Assembly: GCA_963723165.1 (NCBI GenBank)
Contig: CAVRPP010000005.1
Location: 124,001 to 188,000 of the forward strand
Direction of reading: 5' to 3'
Source: UBA4744 sp963723165
Lineage (GTDB): Bacteria > Actinomycetota > Acidimicrobiia > Spongiisociales > UBA4744
Length of the DNA: 64,000 nt
Below the pieces are notes generated by a model. That model was not told the origin of the DNA and did no database searches. It saw only the letters and a list, made by a program, of their open reading frames with translations. Of the stretch, positions 1 to 8,425 are shown in pieces. Position numbers and translations under genes: made by a program. How positions within the stretch are numbered: position 1 is the first letter of the stretch; each line of letters starts with the position of its first letter.

Positions 1-417
1 GAATCGGCGCGCACCCTCAAAACCGTGATCGAGGTAGATCGCCGCAATCACTGCTTCCATGCCGTCCGCCAGGATCGACTCTTTGTCGCGGCCACCGGAA
101 GCCAGCTCACCCCGGCCGAGAACGAGGTGCTGTCCGAGTCCAATCTCCACCGCCACCTCGGCCAGTTCGATTCCGTTCACCAGCCCGGCCCGGACCTTGG
201 CCATCTCACCCTCGGCCAGCTCCGGGTGGTGTTCGAAAAGGTAGACGGTCACCACAAGTTGCAATACCGCATCACCGAGGAATTCCATCCTCTCGTTGTG
301 CTCGGCATCGGGATGCTCGGCCACGTACGAACGGTGCACCAGCGCCGCCCGCAGCTGGTCGATGTTCTCGAATCTGGTACCCAGATTCCGTTCCAACTCG
401 GCAAGGTCGGCCATCAT
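1..417 (-). CDS. rnc: Ribonuclease III, C-terminus cut by window edge
   Basis: Double-strand-specific endoribonuclease used in rRNA processing. Read on the minus strand from an ATG at 417, the frame is open to base 1 (139 codons). It carries the RNase III signature HNERMEFLGDAVL at residues 40-52, with catalytic Glu45 and Asp49, and the second acidic cluster in DKESILADGMEAV. The dsRNA-binding domain would lie beyond the window. Its ATG overlaps the plsX TGA (ATGA, 4 bp), so it is translationally coupled to plsX as the last visible gene of a long operon. The family assignment is secure from the catalytic helix. Confidence 0.95.
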   Translation of the reverse strand, partial: MMADLAELERNLGTRFENIDQLRAALVHRSYVAEHPDAEHNERMEFLGDAVLQLVVTVYLFEHHPELAEGEMAKVRAGLVNGIELAEVAVEIGLGQHLVLGRGELASGGRDKESILADGMEAVIAAIYLDHGFEGARRF

Positions 418-1382
418 GTCACCCGGTCTGCCAGCCGCTTCACGAGATCCCGATCGGCTCCGTCGGCAGCCAGAGCGATGGCGTTGGAGATCGCCACCGA
501 AGATGACGTGCCGTGGGCAATCACCACGACACCTTTTGAACCAACCAGATGGGCTCCGCCGAAGGTCTCGTAGTCGAGCTTTGCCCGCAGCCCACTGAGA
601 ACCGGCAGCACCCTCTTCTGGTCTTCGAGCGACATGGTGGCCATCGCATCCAGGGCCATCTGTGCCACGAACTGGGCGGTGCCTTCAGTGGTTTTCAGCA
701 CCACATTGCCGGTGAAACCATCGGTGACCAAAACATCGACTGCGTCGGATGAAAGATCGCGACCTTCGACGTTACCGACGAAGTTGATCGCGGTTGCTTC
801 GAGGAGCTCGTAGGCGGCACGCTCGAGCTCCCTGCCCTTCCCCCGCTCCTCCCCGATGTTGAGCAGACCAACGCGGGGTTGGTCTAGCCCGAAATGAACC
901 TCGGCGACGACCGAACCCATGAGGGCAAACTGGGGGAAATACTCGGGACGACAATCCTGATTGGCACCGCTGTCTATCAGCACCGTTGGGCTGCCGGGCG
1001 TCGGCAACATCGTCGCCACCGCCGGACGGTCTACACCATCGAGACGGCCAATCGTGATGGCAGCTGTAGCGAGAGCTGCCCCGGTTGATCCGGCCGACAC
1101 AAAGGCAGACACAACACCGTCTCTCACCAGACGGGCAGCGACCGAGACGGACGCATCGGGTTTTTCGCGAATCGCCCTAGCCGGGTCTTCGTGCATGCCG
1201 ATCACCTCAGAAGCATGCACTATGGGCAGATAGGACTCGTGGTCGACCACTAGGGGAGCCAGGACCCCCCGGTCACCGACCAGGATCACGTCGTAGCCGC
1301 GTTCCGCTGCGGCAGCGGCGCCAAGCACCGTCTCCAACGGGGCGCGGTCACCCCCCATTGCATCGAGGGCTACACGCGCCAC
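414..1382 (-). CDS. plsX: Phosphate acyltransferase PlsX
   Basis: Makes acyl-phosphate from acyl-ACP for phospholipid synthesis at the membrane. The 322-residue protein has the family's N-terminal ALDAMGGD motif (residues 5-12), a central GSTGAALA segment and a late GAHLVG/GVVVIAHG region; the length is normal. It starts with GTG at 1382, seven bases after the rpmF stop. The plsX-rpmF-DUF177 neighbourhood is the classic lipid/ribosome cluster of many bacteria. The downstream rnc overlaps by 4 bp. Confidence 0.95.
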   Translation of the reverse strand: MARVALDAMGGDRAPLETVLGAAAAAERGYDVILVGDRGVLAPLVVDHESYLPIVHASEVIGMHEDPARAIREKPDASVSVAARLVRDGVVSAFVSAGSTGAALATAAITIGRLDGVDRPAVATMLPTPGSPTVLIDSGANQDCRPEYFPQFALMGSVVAEVHFGLDQPRVGLLNIGEERGKGRELERAAYELLEATAINFVGNVEGRDLSSDAVDVLVTDGFTGNVVLKTTEGTAQFVAQMALDAMATMSLEDQKRVLPVLSGLRAKLDYETFGGAHLVGSKGVVVIAHGTSSSVAISNAIALAADGADRDLVKRLADRVT

Positions 1383-1389
1383 CGGCGAC

Positions 1390-1569
1390 CTACTCGTCGT
1401 CTACTAGGACTTCGCGACCCCGATAGGTGCCACAGTTAGGACAAGCCCGGTGCGAAATCTTGGGGCTATGACATTGTGGACACGTAGACGTGTGGGGACG
1501 ATCGAGCTTCCACTGCGCTTTGCGCCGACGGGTCCGCGACCGCGACATTTTCTTCTTCGGCACCGCCAT
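1390..1569 (-). CDS. rpmF: 50S ribosomal protein L32
   Basis: Structural protein of the large ribosomal subunit. This 59-residue gene begins MAVPKKKMSRSRTRRR, the standard basic L32 start, and holds two zinc-binding pairs (CPQC and CPNC, residues 31-49), so it is the zinc-containing form. It lies 12 bp after DUF177 and 7 bp before plsX, the usual gene order. The start ATG at 1569 is fixed by the conserved N-terminus. Confidence 0.96.
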   Translation of the reverse strand: MAVPKKKMSRSRTRRRKAQWKLDRPHTSTCPQCHSPKISHRACPNCGTYRGREVLVDDE

Positions 1570-1581
1570 GGTGCACTCCTC

Positions 1582-2085
1582 TCAAGGTTCCAACAGTTGT
1601 TGTAGCGCGCTGAACGGAGAATCGCTCTCGTCGGCGTGCCCAGAACAGGGACTTGTATTCAAGTCGGTTCCGCACGTTGGGCAAAGTCCCAGGCAATCTT
1701 TTTTGCAGAGCGGAGCCAGCGGCAGGGCCAGACTGACCTCGTCGTGAACGGCCGGCTCGAGGTCGATTCGTCCGTCACGGCCGATCGGATGGGTCTCCTC
1801 GCCGGGTTCGCTGCTGTACAGCTGGGTGAGGCTCGCCTCACCGCTCTCGGTCCATCCCCTCAGACAACGAAAACACTGCACCTCGGCCGAGAAAGCAATA
1901 GTTCCCCGGGCGAGAATCTCGTCGGACAGCGCTTCTAGCCGCACCTGGACCGTCACGGGATGCCCGGCGTCGACCCTGTCGAGGTCCAATTCGATGTCCG
2001 TGACACCGACGATGGTCTCATCCCGGTGGGCGCCGGATCGACCCAGCAGGTCCGTGACGAGAAGCGAGAAGGGACTGCTGTTCAT
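1582..2085 (-). CDS. YceD/DUF177 family protein
   Basis: DUF177 (YceD) proteins sit upstream of rpmF and are linked to 23S rRNA/large-subunit metabolism; the biochemical role is not settled. The 167-residue protein shows the family's CFRCLR pair near residue 75 and a second cysteine cluster CKKDCLGLCPTCG (about residues 126-138), which is the conserved metal-like centre. Length and position before rpmF match. It starts with ATG at 2085, 25 bp after the split coiled-coil gene. Confidence 0.88.
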   Translation of the reverse strand: MNSSPFSLLVTDLLGRSGAHRDETIVGVTDIELDLDRVDAGHPVTVQVRLEALSDEILARGTIAFSAEVQCFRCLRGWTESGEASLTQLYSSEPGEETHPIGRDGRIDLEPAVHDEVSLALPLAPLCKKDCLGLCPTCGTDLNTSPCSGHADESDSPFSALQQLLEP

Positions 2086-2110
2086 GATTACCTGATTGTA
2101 GGAAGGTGAA

Positions 2111-2422
2111 CTACTGAGGGACAGGTGGCGGCGCCGGGCGGGACTGGTGGAATTCGTGGCGAGCTTCCCGCACTTGCTTGAGAAGATTGGTGAAGAGCAC
2201 TTCTAGCTGCTCGAGGCGATCCTCAGCCATGTCCTCGGCCTCGAGCCGAATGCGCCGTGCATCGCCTTCGGCCCGCCTGGTCAACACGTTGGCCTCTTCG
2301 ACCGCTTCCGCAATGATGTTGGACTCGCTAACGAGCTCCTGGGCCCGAAGATTGGCCCGATCCATGACCCCCTTGGCCTTCTCGTTGGTCCGGGCGATGA
2401 ACGCCTCTCGCTCACGAACCAT
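2111..2422 (-). CDS. Coiled-coil protein, C-terminal part of a frame-split gene
   Basis: A 103-residue, strongly helical, charged protein with a Pro-rich tail (PAPPPVPQ). It resembles the C-terminal half of the DivIVA/ATPase-B-like coiled-coil protein found between coaD and DUF177 in actinobacteria. The preceding frame (2412-2672) overlaps it by 11 bp. If one base is skipped near 2432, the two join as LPEELR-ARWMVREREAF, which reads like one continuous family member. I therefore think this is the second half of one gene of about 187 residues. Independent translation from the ATG at 2422 is possible, but no ribosome-binding site is obvious. Confidence 0.6.
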   Translation of the reverse strand: MVREREAFIARTNEKAKGVMDRANLRAQELVSESNIIAEAVEEANVLTRRAEGDARRIRLEAEDMAEDRLEQLEVLFTNLLKQVREARHEFHQSRPAPPPVPQ

Positions 2423-2672
2423 CCATCGCGCCGCTGCGCAGTTCTTCGGGGAGGCTCGCTTTCAACTGCTCCAGCATGGCCAGGAATTCCTCGCGTTCGA
2501 CCCGTACCGATCCGGAGAGCGGCAGTGCTTTTGCCTCCTGAACGGCCACCGTCATCTCATCGATGATGTCGTAGAGTCCACCGATCTGAACCGGGGTTTC
2601 AGCGCTTTCGCTTGGTTCCTGGGAGGGGACCGGCTCATCGTCTTCGTGTGGGAAGTTGGTGAGATCACTCAT
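2412..2672 (-). CDS. Coiled-coil protein, N-terminal part of a frame-split gene
   Basis: An 86-residue acidic protein with a helical segment GLYDIIDEMTVAVQEAKALPLS followed by a second helix ending LKASLPEELRSGAMDGS. The final six residues look foreign to the family and precede the stop, while the expected continuation (ARWMVRERE) lies in the next frame. It begins with ATG overlapping the coaD stop (ATGA). Relatives are single uninterrupted genes, as far as I know them. Function is probably structural or envelope-associated; this is inference from the coiled coil only. Confidence 0.6.
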   Translation of the reverse strand: MSDLTNFPHEDDEPVPSQEPSESAETPVQIGGLYDIIDEMTVAVQEAKALPLSGSVRVEREEFLAMLEQLKASLPEELRSGAMDGS

Positions 2673-3145
2673 GCGTATCGCTCCTTAAGCGCCGCGGCGA
2701 CAATCGGTGGAACCAGTCCATCGACTGAACCACCCATCCGGGCCACCTCTTTGACCAGAGATGATGACAGGTAGCCGTACTCGGGGTTGGTGGGGAGGAA
2801 CAAGGTGTTGATTCCGGCGAGGCTCTCATTCATCTGAGCCATCTGCAGTTCGTACTCAAAATCAGAAACCGCCCGGAGACCCTTGACGATCACATCAACG
2901 TTGCGGTCCCGGGCGAATTCGACCAGCAAACCAGAAAACGAATGGATCTCGAGCCGGTCACTGTCATCTTCGAACAACGCTTCGAGCATCCCGGTCCGTT
3001 CTTGTGCGTCGAAGAGCGAGCTCTTGGACGGATTTGCCACGATGGCGACAACCACCTGGTCGAAAATCGAGAGACACCGCTTGATGACGTCTACATGGCC
3101 GTTGGTGGGCGGATCGAAACTGCCGGGACATAGGGCCCTGCTCAC
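2669..3145 (-). CDS. coaD: Phosphopantetheine adenylyltransferase (PPAT)
   Basis: Catalyses the penultimate step of coenzyme A synthesis, 4'-phosphopantetheine plus ATP to dephospho-CoA. The protein starts VSRALCPGSFDPPTNGHVDV: the GSFDPxTNGH nucleotidyltransferase motif is intact. It also has KGLRAVSDFEYELQMA and a YGYLSSSLVKEVA C-terminal motif. I chose the GTG at 3145 rather than an upstream in-frame start because it is preceded by GGAAGGAG seven bases away and overlaps the rsmD stop as GTGA. The 158-residue length is typical. Confidence 0.95.
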   Translation of the reverse strand: MSRALCPGSFDPPTNGHVDVIKRCLSIFDQVVVAIVANPSKSSLFDAQERTGMLEALFEDDSDRLEIHSFSGLLVEFARDRNVDVIVKGLRAVSDFEYELQMAQMNESLAGINTLFLPTNPEYGYLSSSLVKEVARMGGSVDGLVPPIVAAALKERYA

Positions 3146-3684
3146 GTTTGCTCCTTCCGGTACGTCCACAGACGGCTGTCACCGTACGTTCGCTCGTCCG
3201 ACAGGTGCAGCCTGCCCGCCTCGACCGGGGGTTCTTCACCAACCCTGCGGTGGATCACCACCGTCGCGCCGGCGCCCAGTAGCGGTTCGAGCTTGCGTAG
3301 CACTTCTTGTACAGACGCTAGCGAGAGGGCATAGGGGGGGTCAACGAACACCAGGTCAAAGATCGAATCGCTCTTCTCGAGGTAGCGCTCCACGTCATCC
3401 CCGATGACCTCGCCTCCCAGGTCGATCGTGGCAACATTCCGGCGGAGCGCAGTCAATGCCCGCCTGTCCCTTTCGACAAAGGCCACCGATTCCGCTCCCC
3501 TGCTGAGAGCCTCCAAGCCCAGCGAACCCGTCCCTGCATAGAGATCAAGGACGCGGGCGCCCGGCACCATCTGGGCAAGGATCGAGAAGAGCGCCTCACG
3601 GGCCCGGCCGGTCATCGGGCGAGTTACGAGACCCTTCGGTCCGACCAGGGTTCGTCCTCTTGCTGCTCCGGCGATGATCCTCAT
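3142..3684 (-). CDS. rsmD: 16S rRNA (guanine966-N2)-methyltransferase RsmD
   Basis: SAM-dependent methylation of G966 in 16S rRNA. The sequence opens MRIIAGAARGRTL, as in the family, then has the SAM motif VLDLYAGTGSLGLEALSRGA and the catalytic DPPY (FVDPPYAL). The ATG at 3684 overlaps the recG stop (ATGA); an ATG-like start five codons upstream is less likely. The rsmD-coaD pair is widely conserved. 180 residues is the normal length. Confidence 0.94.
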   Translation of the reverse strand: MRIIAGAARGRTLVGPKGLVTRPMTGRAREALFSILAQMVPGARVLDLYAGTGSLGLEALSRGAESVAFVERDRRALTALRRNVATIDLGGEVIGDDVERYLEKSDSIFDLVFVDPPYALSLASVQEVLRKLEPLLGAGATVVIHRRVGEEPPVEAGRLHLSDERTYGDSRLWTYRKEQT

Positions 3685-5870
3685 GAGATGAACAACCAAT
3701 CCACGTCGTCGGCCAACAACGCCCGGATTTCACCGCGGATCTCGGGATGGCCGTCGAGCTGAGGATCGAGCGCCACGAGAGCGAAGGCCTCTCTTCTCGC
3801 GACGATGAGCGTGTCCATGTCTTTGAGGATGTCGGCCAGCCGCAGATCGGACAACCCGGCCTGGCGCGCTCCGAACACAGTCCCCTGACCGCGGATTCTC
3901 AGATCTTCCTCGGCGAGTCGAAACCCGTCATCGGTCGAGACCATGGCCGCGATTCTGGCTTGTCCTTCCTCAGTCGTCGGTTCGGCTACCAGATAACACC
4001 AGTTGGGGCCGCTGTGACGACTGAGCCGCCCCCGCAGCTGGTGGAGCTGACTGAGGCCGAATCTGTCGGCGTCCTCGATGACCATCACCGTTGAGTGGGG
4101 CATATCGATGCCTACCTCGATGACGGTCGTGGAGACCAGCACGTCGAGTCCTCCCTTGCGGAACAGCGCCATGACCGACTGCTTGTCGGCAGGTCGCATC
4201 TGGCCGTGCAACAACCCGAGTCGAAGCTCCGGAAACACACCACGAAGGCGCTCGAACTCGGCTGTTGCCGAAGCCGCCTCGATTTTGGGACTGTCTTCGA
4301 CCAGCGGGCACACCACGAAGGTCTGGCGACCGATGGCGGCCTGTTCCCGCACGCGCTCGTAGACCGGAACGAGCTCAGCCGGGTTCTTGCCAACGAAAAC
4401 AGTGGTCACTTCTGGCCGCCCGGGCGGCATCTCATCCAATTCGGACACATCGAGGTCGCCGTACAACGTCATGGACAGGGTTCTCGGGATCGGGGTGGCC
4501 GTCATGATCAACAGGTCGGGATCAACGTCGCCCGCCTTGTCTTTCAACTCGACTCGCTGATGAACGCCGAACCGATGTTGCTCATCGACCACGGCAACGC
4601 CCAAACGGGCGAAGTGGACGCCTTCCTGGATCAGGGCGTGCGTGCCGATCACCAGGTCGATCCGACCGTCGGCTATCCATCCCACAACGTCCTCCCGGCC
4701 GACCGACCCGGGCGCACGGAACGACACCTCGGAGTTGCTACCCGTCAGCAGGGCCATTGTGACGGGACGATCCGGACTGCTTTCATCGAACAAGCTCGAC
4801 ATCCCGAGGTCCGCACCCTCACCCTCGACTGTCGGAGCCAGAGAGGCCAACTCCAGCAGATCCTTGATGCTCAGGTAGTGCTGTTCCGCCAGGACTTCGG
4901 TTGGAGCCATGACTGCCCCCTGGAAGCCGCCCTCGATGCCTCCCAGCAGCGAAGCAACCGCCACCACTGTCTTTCCCGAACCGACTTCACCCAGAAGCAA
5001 CCTGTGCATCGGATGCGGCGCGAGCATGTCTTCGCGTATCTCGCTTATGACCCGCTCTTGCGCTCCGGTCAGGCGGTAGGGCAGGTTCTCGACGAAACTG
5101 TCGATCAGGACCGTTGACGAGGCATGCGCAATCCCGACGGCCTGGTCGATCATCTTCCGTTTCGACAGCGCCAGCGCTACCTCGAGCCGAAAGAGCTCAT
5201 CGAACACCAATCGCTCGCGCGCCCGGTCCTTGTCGTCCAGGGTTTCGGGGAAATGAATGTCCTTGATCGCCTGGTCCCTGGAGATCAAACCCAGCCGTTG
5301 CCGCATATCGGGCGGCAGCGGATCGCCGATCGGACGGGCCCGCGTCAAAGCGTTGTGGATGCCGCGGCGGAGGTGTCCGGGTGTTACTCCTTTGGTGCTG
5401 GGATGAACCGGAACGATCCGGGCGGTCACCAGGCTCTCCGAAGACGAGTCGAGCACATCGACGGCGGGGCTCTTCATCTGCAACTTGCCCCGAAAACGAT
5501 CGACCTTGCCGGACAGGACTATTTCGGCCCCGACGGTCAACTGCCGTTCTCGGAACGGCTGGTTGAACCAGGTAACGGTGAGCAGAGAGGCGCCGTCGTC
5601 GACCACCGCCTCGGTAATGGCCAGGTTCCGCCGGGCCCGGCGAGTGCCCACCCGTTTGACGGTGACGATCAACGTGACCTCTTGACCCGGCTCGACCTGG
5701 TCGATCGGAACGGTCCGGGATCGATCGATGTAGCGGCGCGGGCTGTGCAACAACAGATCGGCAACCGTCTCGATCCCGGCCTTCTTCAACGACGCGGCTC
5801 TGCTCCCCTTGAGGTTCTTGACCTCCTCGACCGAAAACCCGGTCAGCTCGGCCAGGGTCCGGCCGCTCAC
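3681..5870 (-). CDS. recG: ATP-dependent DNA helicase RecG
   Basis: Branch-migrating helicase that remodels stalled forks and Holliday junctions. The 729-residue protein has an N-terminal wedge/OB domain, then a Walker A (LLLGEVGSGKTVVA, near residue 292), DEQH Walker B (VVDEQHRFGVHQR), TATPIPRTLSMT, and the C-terminal helicase motifs HGQMRPADK, TTVIEVGIDMP and QLRGRLSRH. Length is close to the usual 690-750. GTG start at 5870 overlaps the upstream stop as GTGA. Confidence 0.96.
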   Translation of the reverse strand: MSGRTLAELTGFSVEEVKNLKGSRAASLKKAGIETVADLLLHSPRRYIDRSRTVPIDQVEPGQEVTLIVTVKRVGTRRARRNLAITEAVVDDGASLLTVTWFNQPFRERQLTVGAEIVLSGKVDRFRGKLQMKSPAVDVLDSSSESLVTARIVPVHPSTKGVTPGHLRRGIHNALTRARPIGDPLPPDMRQRLGLISRDQAIKDIHFPETLDDKDRARERLVFDELFRLEVALALSKRKMIDQAVGIAHASSTVLIDSFVENLPYRLTGAQERVISEIREDMLAPHPMHRLLLGEVGSGKTVVAVASLLGGIEGGFQGAVMAPTEVLAEQHYLSIKDLLELASLAPTVEGEGADLGMSSLFDESSPDRPVTMALLTGSNSEVSFRAPGSVGREDVVGWIADGRIDLVIGTHALIQEGVHFARLGVAVVDEQHRFGVHQRVELKDKAGDVDPDLLIMTATPIPRTLSMTLYGDLDVSELDEMPPGRPEVTTVFVGKNPAELVPVYERVREQAAIGRQTFVVCPLVEDSPKIEAASATAEFERLRGVFPELRLGLLHGQMRPADKQSVMALFRKGGLDVLVSTTVIEVGIDMPHSTVMVIEDADRFGLSQLHQLRGRLSRHSGPNWCYLVAEPTTEEGQARIAAMVSTDDGFRLAEEDLRIRGQGTVFGARQAGLSDLRLADILKDMDTLIVARREAFALVALDPQLDGHPEIRGEIRALLADDVDWLFIS

Positions 5871-7501
5871 TCGACCGAGATCAGGTAGGGATACAACGGT
5901 TGATCGCCTTTCATGAATTCGGTTTCGACCGCCGGGTGCTGTGCGACGAGCCAGTCCTCGACCGCCGCGGTGATTGCCGGGCGAGCGCCCAGACCCGTGA
6001 TGATGGTGACCAGTTCGGTGTCCCCCGCAATGAGATGCTCGAGCAGCTGGGTCAGTGCCGTCAGTTCGTCATGGTGGACACTCTGCAATTCGCCGTCGGC
6101 CAGTCCGAGCCAGTCGCCCTCCGCAACGGGTCCAACCGAGGTCGTGGAAGCCCGCACGGCTCTGGTCAATTCCCCGGTTCTCACCAGGTCGGCGGAAGCT
6201 TGCATGGCGGCTGCCAGCTGCTCATTGTCGCTGTTCGTCGGGATGTAGGCCACCATCGCTGCCAGACCCTGAGGAACGGATACGGTGGGCACAACCAGAA
6301 CGGTCTTCACCGTCAACGAGGCGACCTGGCCGGCTACCGGAACGATGTTCTTGTTGTTGGGTAACAGAATGACTGCTTCGGCCTCAACCGCCTCTACCGC
6401 CGAGAGCAGGTCCTGAGTCGATGGATTCATCGTCTGTCCACCGGTAACGACCTTCTGAGCGCCGAGACCCTGAAACATCTCAACCAGGCCCCGACCGGCC
6501 ACCACCGGAACAATCGCCACCGGCGCGGCCGCAAACTCTGGTCTGGCGGTGTCGGCCGATTCGTCTACGTGGAAGGCCTCGGCTGCAGCCTGATCTAGCA
6601 GATCGGTGATCTCCAGCCGATGCGGCCGCCCGGCCGCAATGCCGGCTTCAATGGCCGGGCCGGGCAGATCGGTGTGAATGTGGCAGTTGTACGTGCCATC
6701 TCCTCCGACGATGACGATCGAGTCGCCCAACTCGTACCACTGGTCCCGAAACCGGACCTGCGCATCCTCCGTAGCGTCGAGAAGAAACATCACCTCGTAC
6801 CGCAGATCAGAGACAGCGGTGTGTGGCTCCTTCTGCTGTGTTACGGCGGCAGCCTGTATGGCGGCAGTGAAGATGCGCTCCGGGACGACCACGTCGAGCC
6901 CGGTCACTTCCTCGAGAAAGGCAACGATGAGGAGGAGAAACCCGGCTGCGCCTGCGTCCACCACCCCGGCTTGCTTGAGAACCGGTAGCAGCTCGGGAGT
7001 GTTCTCCAATTCCTTCTCGGCCCGCTGATAGACGCGGGTCAAGAATGTGCCGAGGTCTTCGCCTGCGTCGGATCCCGACTCGCCAGCAGCGTCGGCCGCC
7101 ACCCGCAGAACCGTGAGAATCGTCCCCTCAACCGGACGCAGCACCGCCTGGTAGGCCGCCTCGGAGGCTCGGGCCAGCGCCTCGGCAAATGCCGCGGTCC
7201 CGAGGTCCTCGTAGCCGCGGAATATCTCAGAGAGTCCTCGCAAGATCTGGGAGAGGATCACACCACTGTTCCCCCGCGCTCCCATCAGTGAACCGTGGGC
7301 GATGGCCCCCGCCACTTCGTGCATCCCCTGCGCGCCTCGCACCTCTTCCACAACCGACTGGACGGTGAGGCTCATGTTCGTTCCTGTATCCCCGTCTGGT
7401 ACCGGATACACGTTCAGACGATTGAGCGCTTCGCGGTGGTGGGCCAGCCGCTCGTGGTAACGGCTGATGACCCTTTTGAGCCGATCGGCGTTGAAAGACA
7501 T
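5867..7501 (-). CDS. DAK-family fatty-acid kinase-like protein (FakA/YloV type)
   Basis: DAK1/DegV-associated kinases of this type phosphorylate fatty acids bound to FakB. The N-terminal Dak-L domain has the nucleotide motif DGDTGTNMS (about residues 36-44), HGSLMGARGNSGVILSQ and the PVEGTILTV loop. The C-terminal half matches the FakA C-domain, with GDGTYNCHIHTD and LPNNKNI. The ATG at 7501 has AGGAT seven bases upstream. The yloV-recG order is common in Gram-positive bacteria. No fakB is visible here, so the fatty-acid substrate is inferred. Confidence 0.85.
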   Translation of the reverse strand: MSFNADRLKRVISRYHERLAHHREALNRLNVYPVPDGDTGTNMSLTVQSVVEEVRGAQGMHEVAGAIAHGSLMGARGNSGVILSQILRGLSEIFRGYEDLGTAAFAEALARASEAAYQAVLRPVEGTILTVLRVAADAAGESGSDAGEDLGTFLTRVYQRAEKELENTPELLPVLKQAGVVDAGAAGFLLLIVAFLEEVTGLDVVVPERIFTAAIQAAAVTQQKEPHTAVSDLRYEVMFLLDATEDAQVRFRDQWYELGDSIVIVGGDGTYNCHIHTDLPGPAIEAGIAAGRPHRLEITDLLDQAAAEAFHVDESADTARPEFAAAPVAIVPVVAGRGLVEMFQGLGAQKVVTGGQTMNPSTQDLLSAVEAVEAEAVILLPNNKNIVPVAGQVASLTVKTVLVVPTVSVPQGLAAMVAYIPTNSDNEQLAAAMQASADLVRTGELTRAVRASTTSVGPVAEGDWLGLADGELQSVHHDELTALTQLLEHLIAGDTELVTIITGLGARPAITAAVEDWLVAQHPAVETEFMKGDQPLYPYLISVE

Positions 7502-7599
7502 CCCGAGATCCTTCGACAGACCAGGCGAGTATACGAATTCCGCGGTCCTCACCAACGGTGCTATCCTGCCGGTCCGACCTCAGGAGGGTCGTCTTTCTC

Positions 7600-7788
7600 A
7601 TGTCTTACCGATGCGAAGTCTGTGGAAAAGAGCCATCGTACGGGAAGCAAGTCAGCTTCTCTCACAAGCGCTCCAGCCGCCGTTGGTTGCCCAATATTCA
7701 ACGCGTACGAATCGCGGACGGCACCAATACTCGCCGCGCCCGGGTGTGCACATCCTGCCTGAAGGCAGGAAAAGTGACGAAGGCGTAA
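7600..7788 (+). CDS. rpmB: 50S ribosomal protein L28
   Basis: Large-subunit ribosomal protein of 62 residues. It begins MSYRCEVCGKEPSYG and contains FSHKRSSRRWLPNIQ and VCTSCLKAGKV; the two CxxC pairs make it the zinc-type L28. A strong AGGAGGG at 7581-7587 fixes the ATG at 7600 rather than upstream in-frame codons. It is divergent from the fakA-recG operon, a frequent arrangement. Confidence 0.95.
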   Translation: MSYRCEVCGKEPSYGKQVSFSHKRSSRRWLPNIQRVRIADGTNTRRARVCTSCLKAGKVTKA

Positions 7789-7842
7789 CTCCGGCTTCGC
7801 TGGAGCAAAACCGTCAGGCAACGGCGACGGCCATCCCGTCAC

Positions 7843-7848
7843 TACAAT
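7843..7848 (+). promoter_or_regulatory. -10 box of a probably leaderless gene
   Basis: TACAAT lies 8 bases before the ATG at 7857, so transcription would start at or next to the start codon. No ribosome-binding site is present in between. Confidence 0.5.
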
Positions 7849-7856
7849 GCTCTCTC

Positions 7857-8069
7857 ATGCAGGGTGTCATCAAGACGTACGATCCAAGCACCGGTACCGG
7901 GATCATTGTTCGCGACGACGACCGCAGCGAGGTGTACCTCCGTCCGGGTTCTCTCGAAGGGAGCGCGTTCCGAATGCTCAGGCAGGGCCAACGTGTGGTT
8001 TTCGAAGCCGAAGAAGCAGAGGGACTGTCCTACGCACACAACCTCCGTTTCGGAATGGATGGCAGATAG
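7857..8069 (+). CDS. Small cold-shock-like OB-fold protein
   Basis: A 70-residue protein opening MQGVIKTYDPSTGTGIIVRDDD and continuing to GQRVVFEAEE. Spacing of the G-x-I-K-x-[YF] start, the TGxGII turn and the late xGQRVVFE strand match the cold-shock domain, though the RNP1 aromatic residues (GFGFI) are replaced by GTGIIV, so nucleic-acid binding is uncertain. It appears leaderless, with TACAAT 8 bases upstream. It sits between rpmB and the Lrp-like gene. Assignment rests on pattern only. Confidence 0.6.
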   Translation: MQGVIKTYDPSTGTGIIVRDDDRSEVYLRPGSLEGSAFRMLRQGQRVVFEAEEAEGLSYAHNLRFGMDGR

Positions 8070-8095
8070 GCAGCCTCGGGACCTCCGGGTGCGGG

Positions 8096-8101
8096 TATAG
8101 T
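8096..8101 (+). promoter_or_regulatory. -10 box for the Lrp-like gene
   Basis: TATAGT is followed about 20 bases later by GGAGG (8121-8125) and a GTG start at 8130, so this gene has a short leader with a ribosome-binding site, in contrast to its leaderless neighbours. Confidence 0.45.
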
Positions 8102-8129
8102 CCCAGGCAAGACACACTTAGGAGGTTAC

Positions 8130-8363
8130 GTGGTCCAGGCGTACGTGCTGATCCAGACTGAAGTCGGCAAAGCGGCTCAAGTAGCCGACGAAGCCCGGAA
8201 GATCCCTGGAGTTGAGTCGGCCGACGATGTGACCGGTCCTTACGACGTCATCGTCAAGGCTTCGGCCGAGAACGTTGATCAGCTCGGCAAGCTCGTGGTG
8301 GCCAGAATCCAATCGATCGAGGGCATCACCCGCACGCTCACCTGCCCTATCGTTCACCTCTAG
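8130..8363 (+). CDS. Stand-alone Lrp/AsnC ligand-binding (RAM) domain protein
   Basis: A 77-residue protein that is the whole alpha-beta RAM domain of Lrp/AsnC regulators without the helix-turn-helix. The typical pattern is visible: AYVLIQTEVGKA, then GVESADDVTGPYDVIVKA, then a C-terminal helix and strand RIQSIEGITRTLTCPIV. Such single-domain proteins bind amino acids or partner with full regulators; the ligand here is unknown. GTG start with GGAGG five bases upstream. Confidence 0.85.
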   Translation: MVQAYVLIQTEVGKAAQVADEARKIPGVESADDVTGPYDVIVKASAENVDQLGKLVVARIQSIEGITRTLTCPIVHL

Positions 8364-8378
8364 AAAGACTGCTCCCGC

Positions 8379-8404
8379 CGGCAGGGGCGGATGCCCGCCT
8401 GCCG
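8379..8404. terminator. Inverted repeat between convergent genes
   Basis: CGGCAGG (8379-8385) and CCTGCCG (8398-8404) form a 7-bp stem between the convergent Lrp-like and ddl genes. There is no T-tract, so it could serve either strand weakly. Confidence 0.35.
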
Positions 8405-8425
8405 CCCGGGCTGGTCGGGTGCGAT

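Noticed and set aside
25..573. Plus-strand frame opposite rnc and plsX
   Set aside because: It is a mirror of the two conserved minus-strand genes, whose catalytic motifs are clear.
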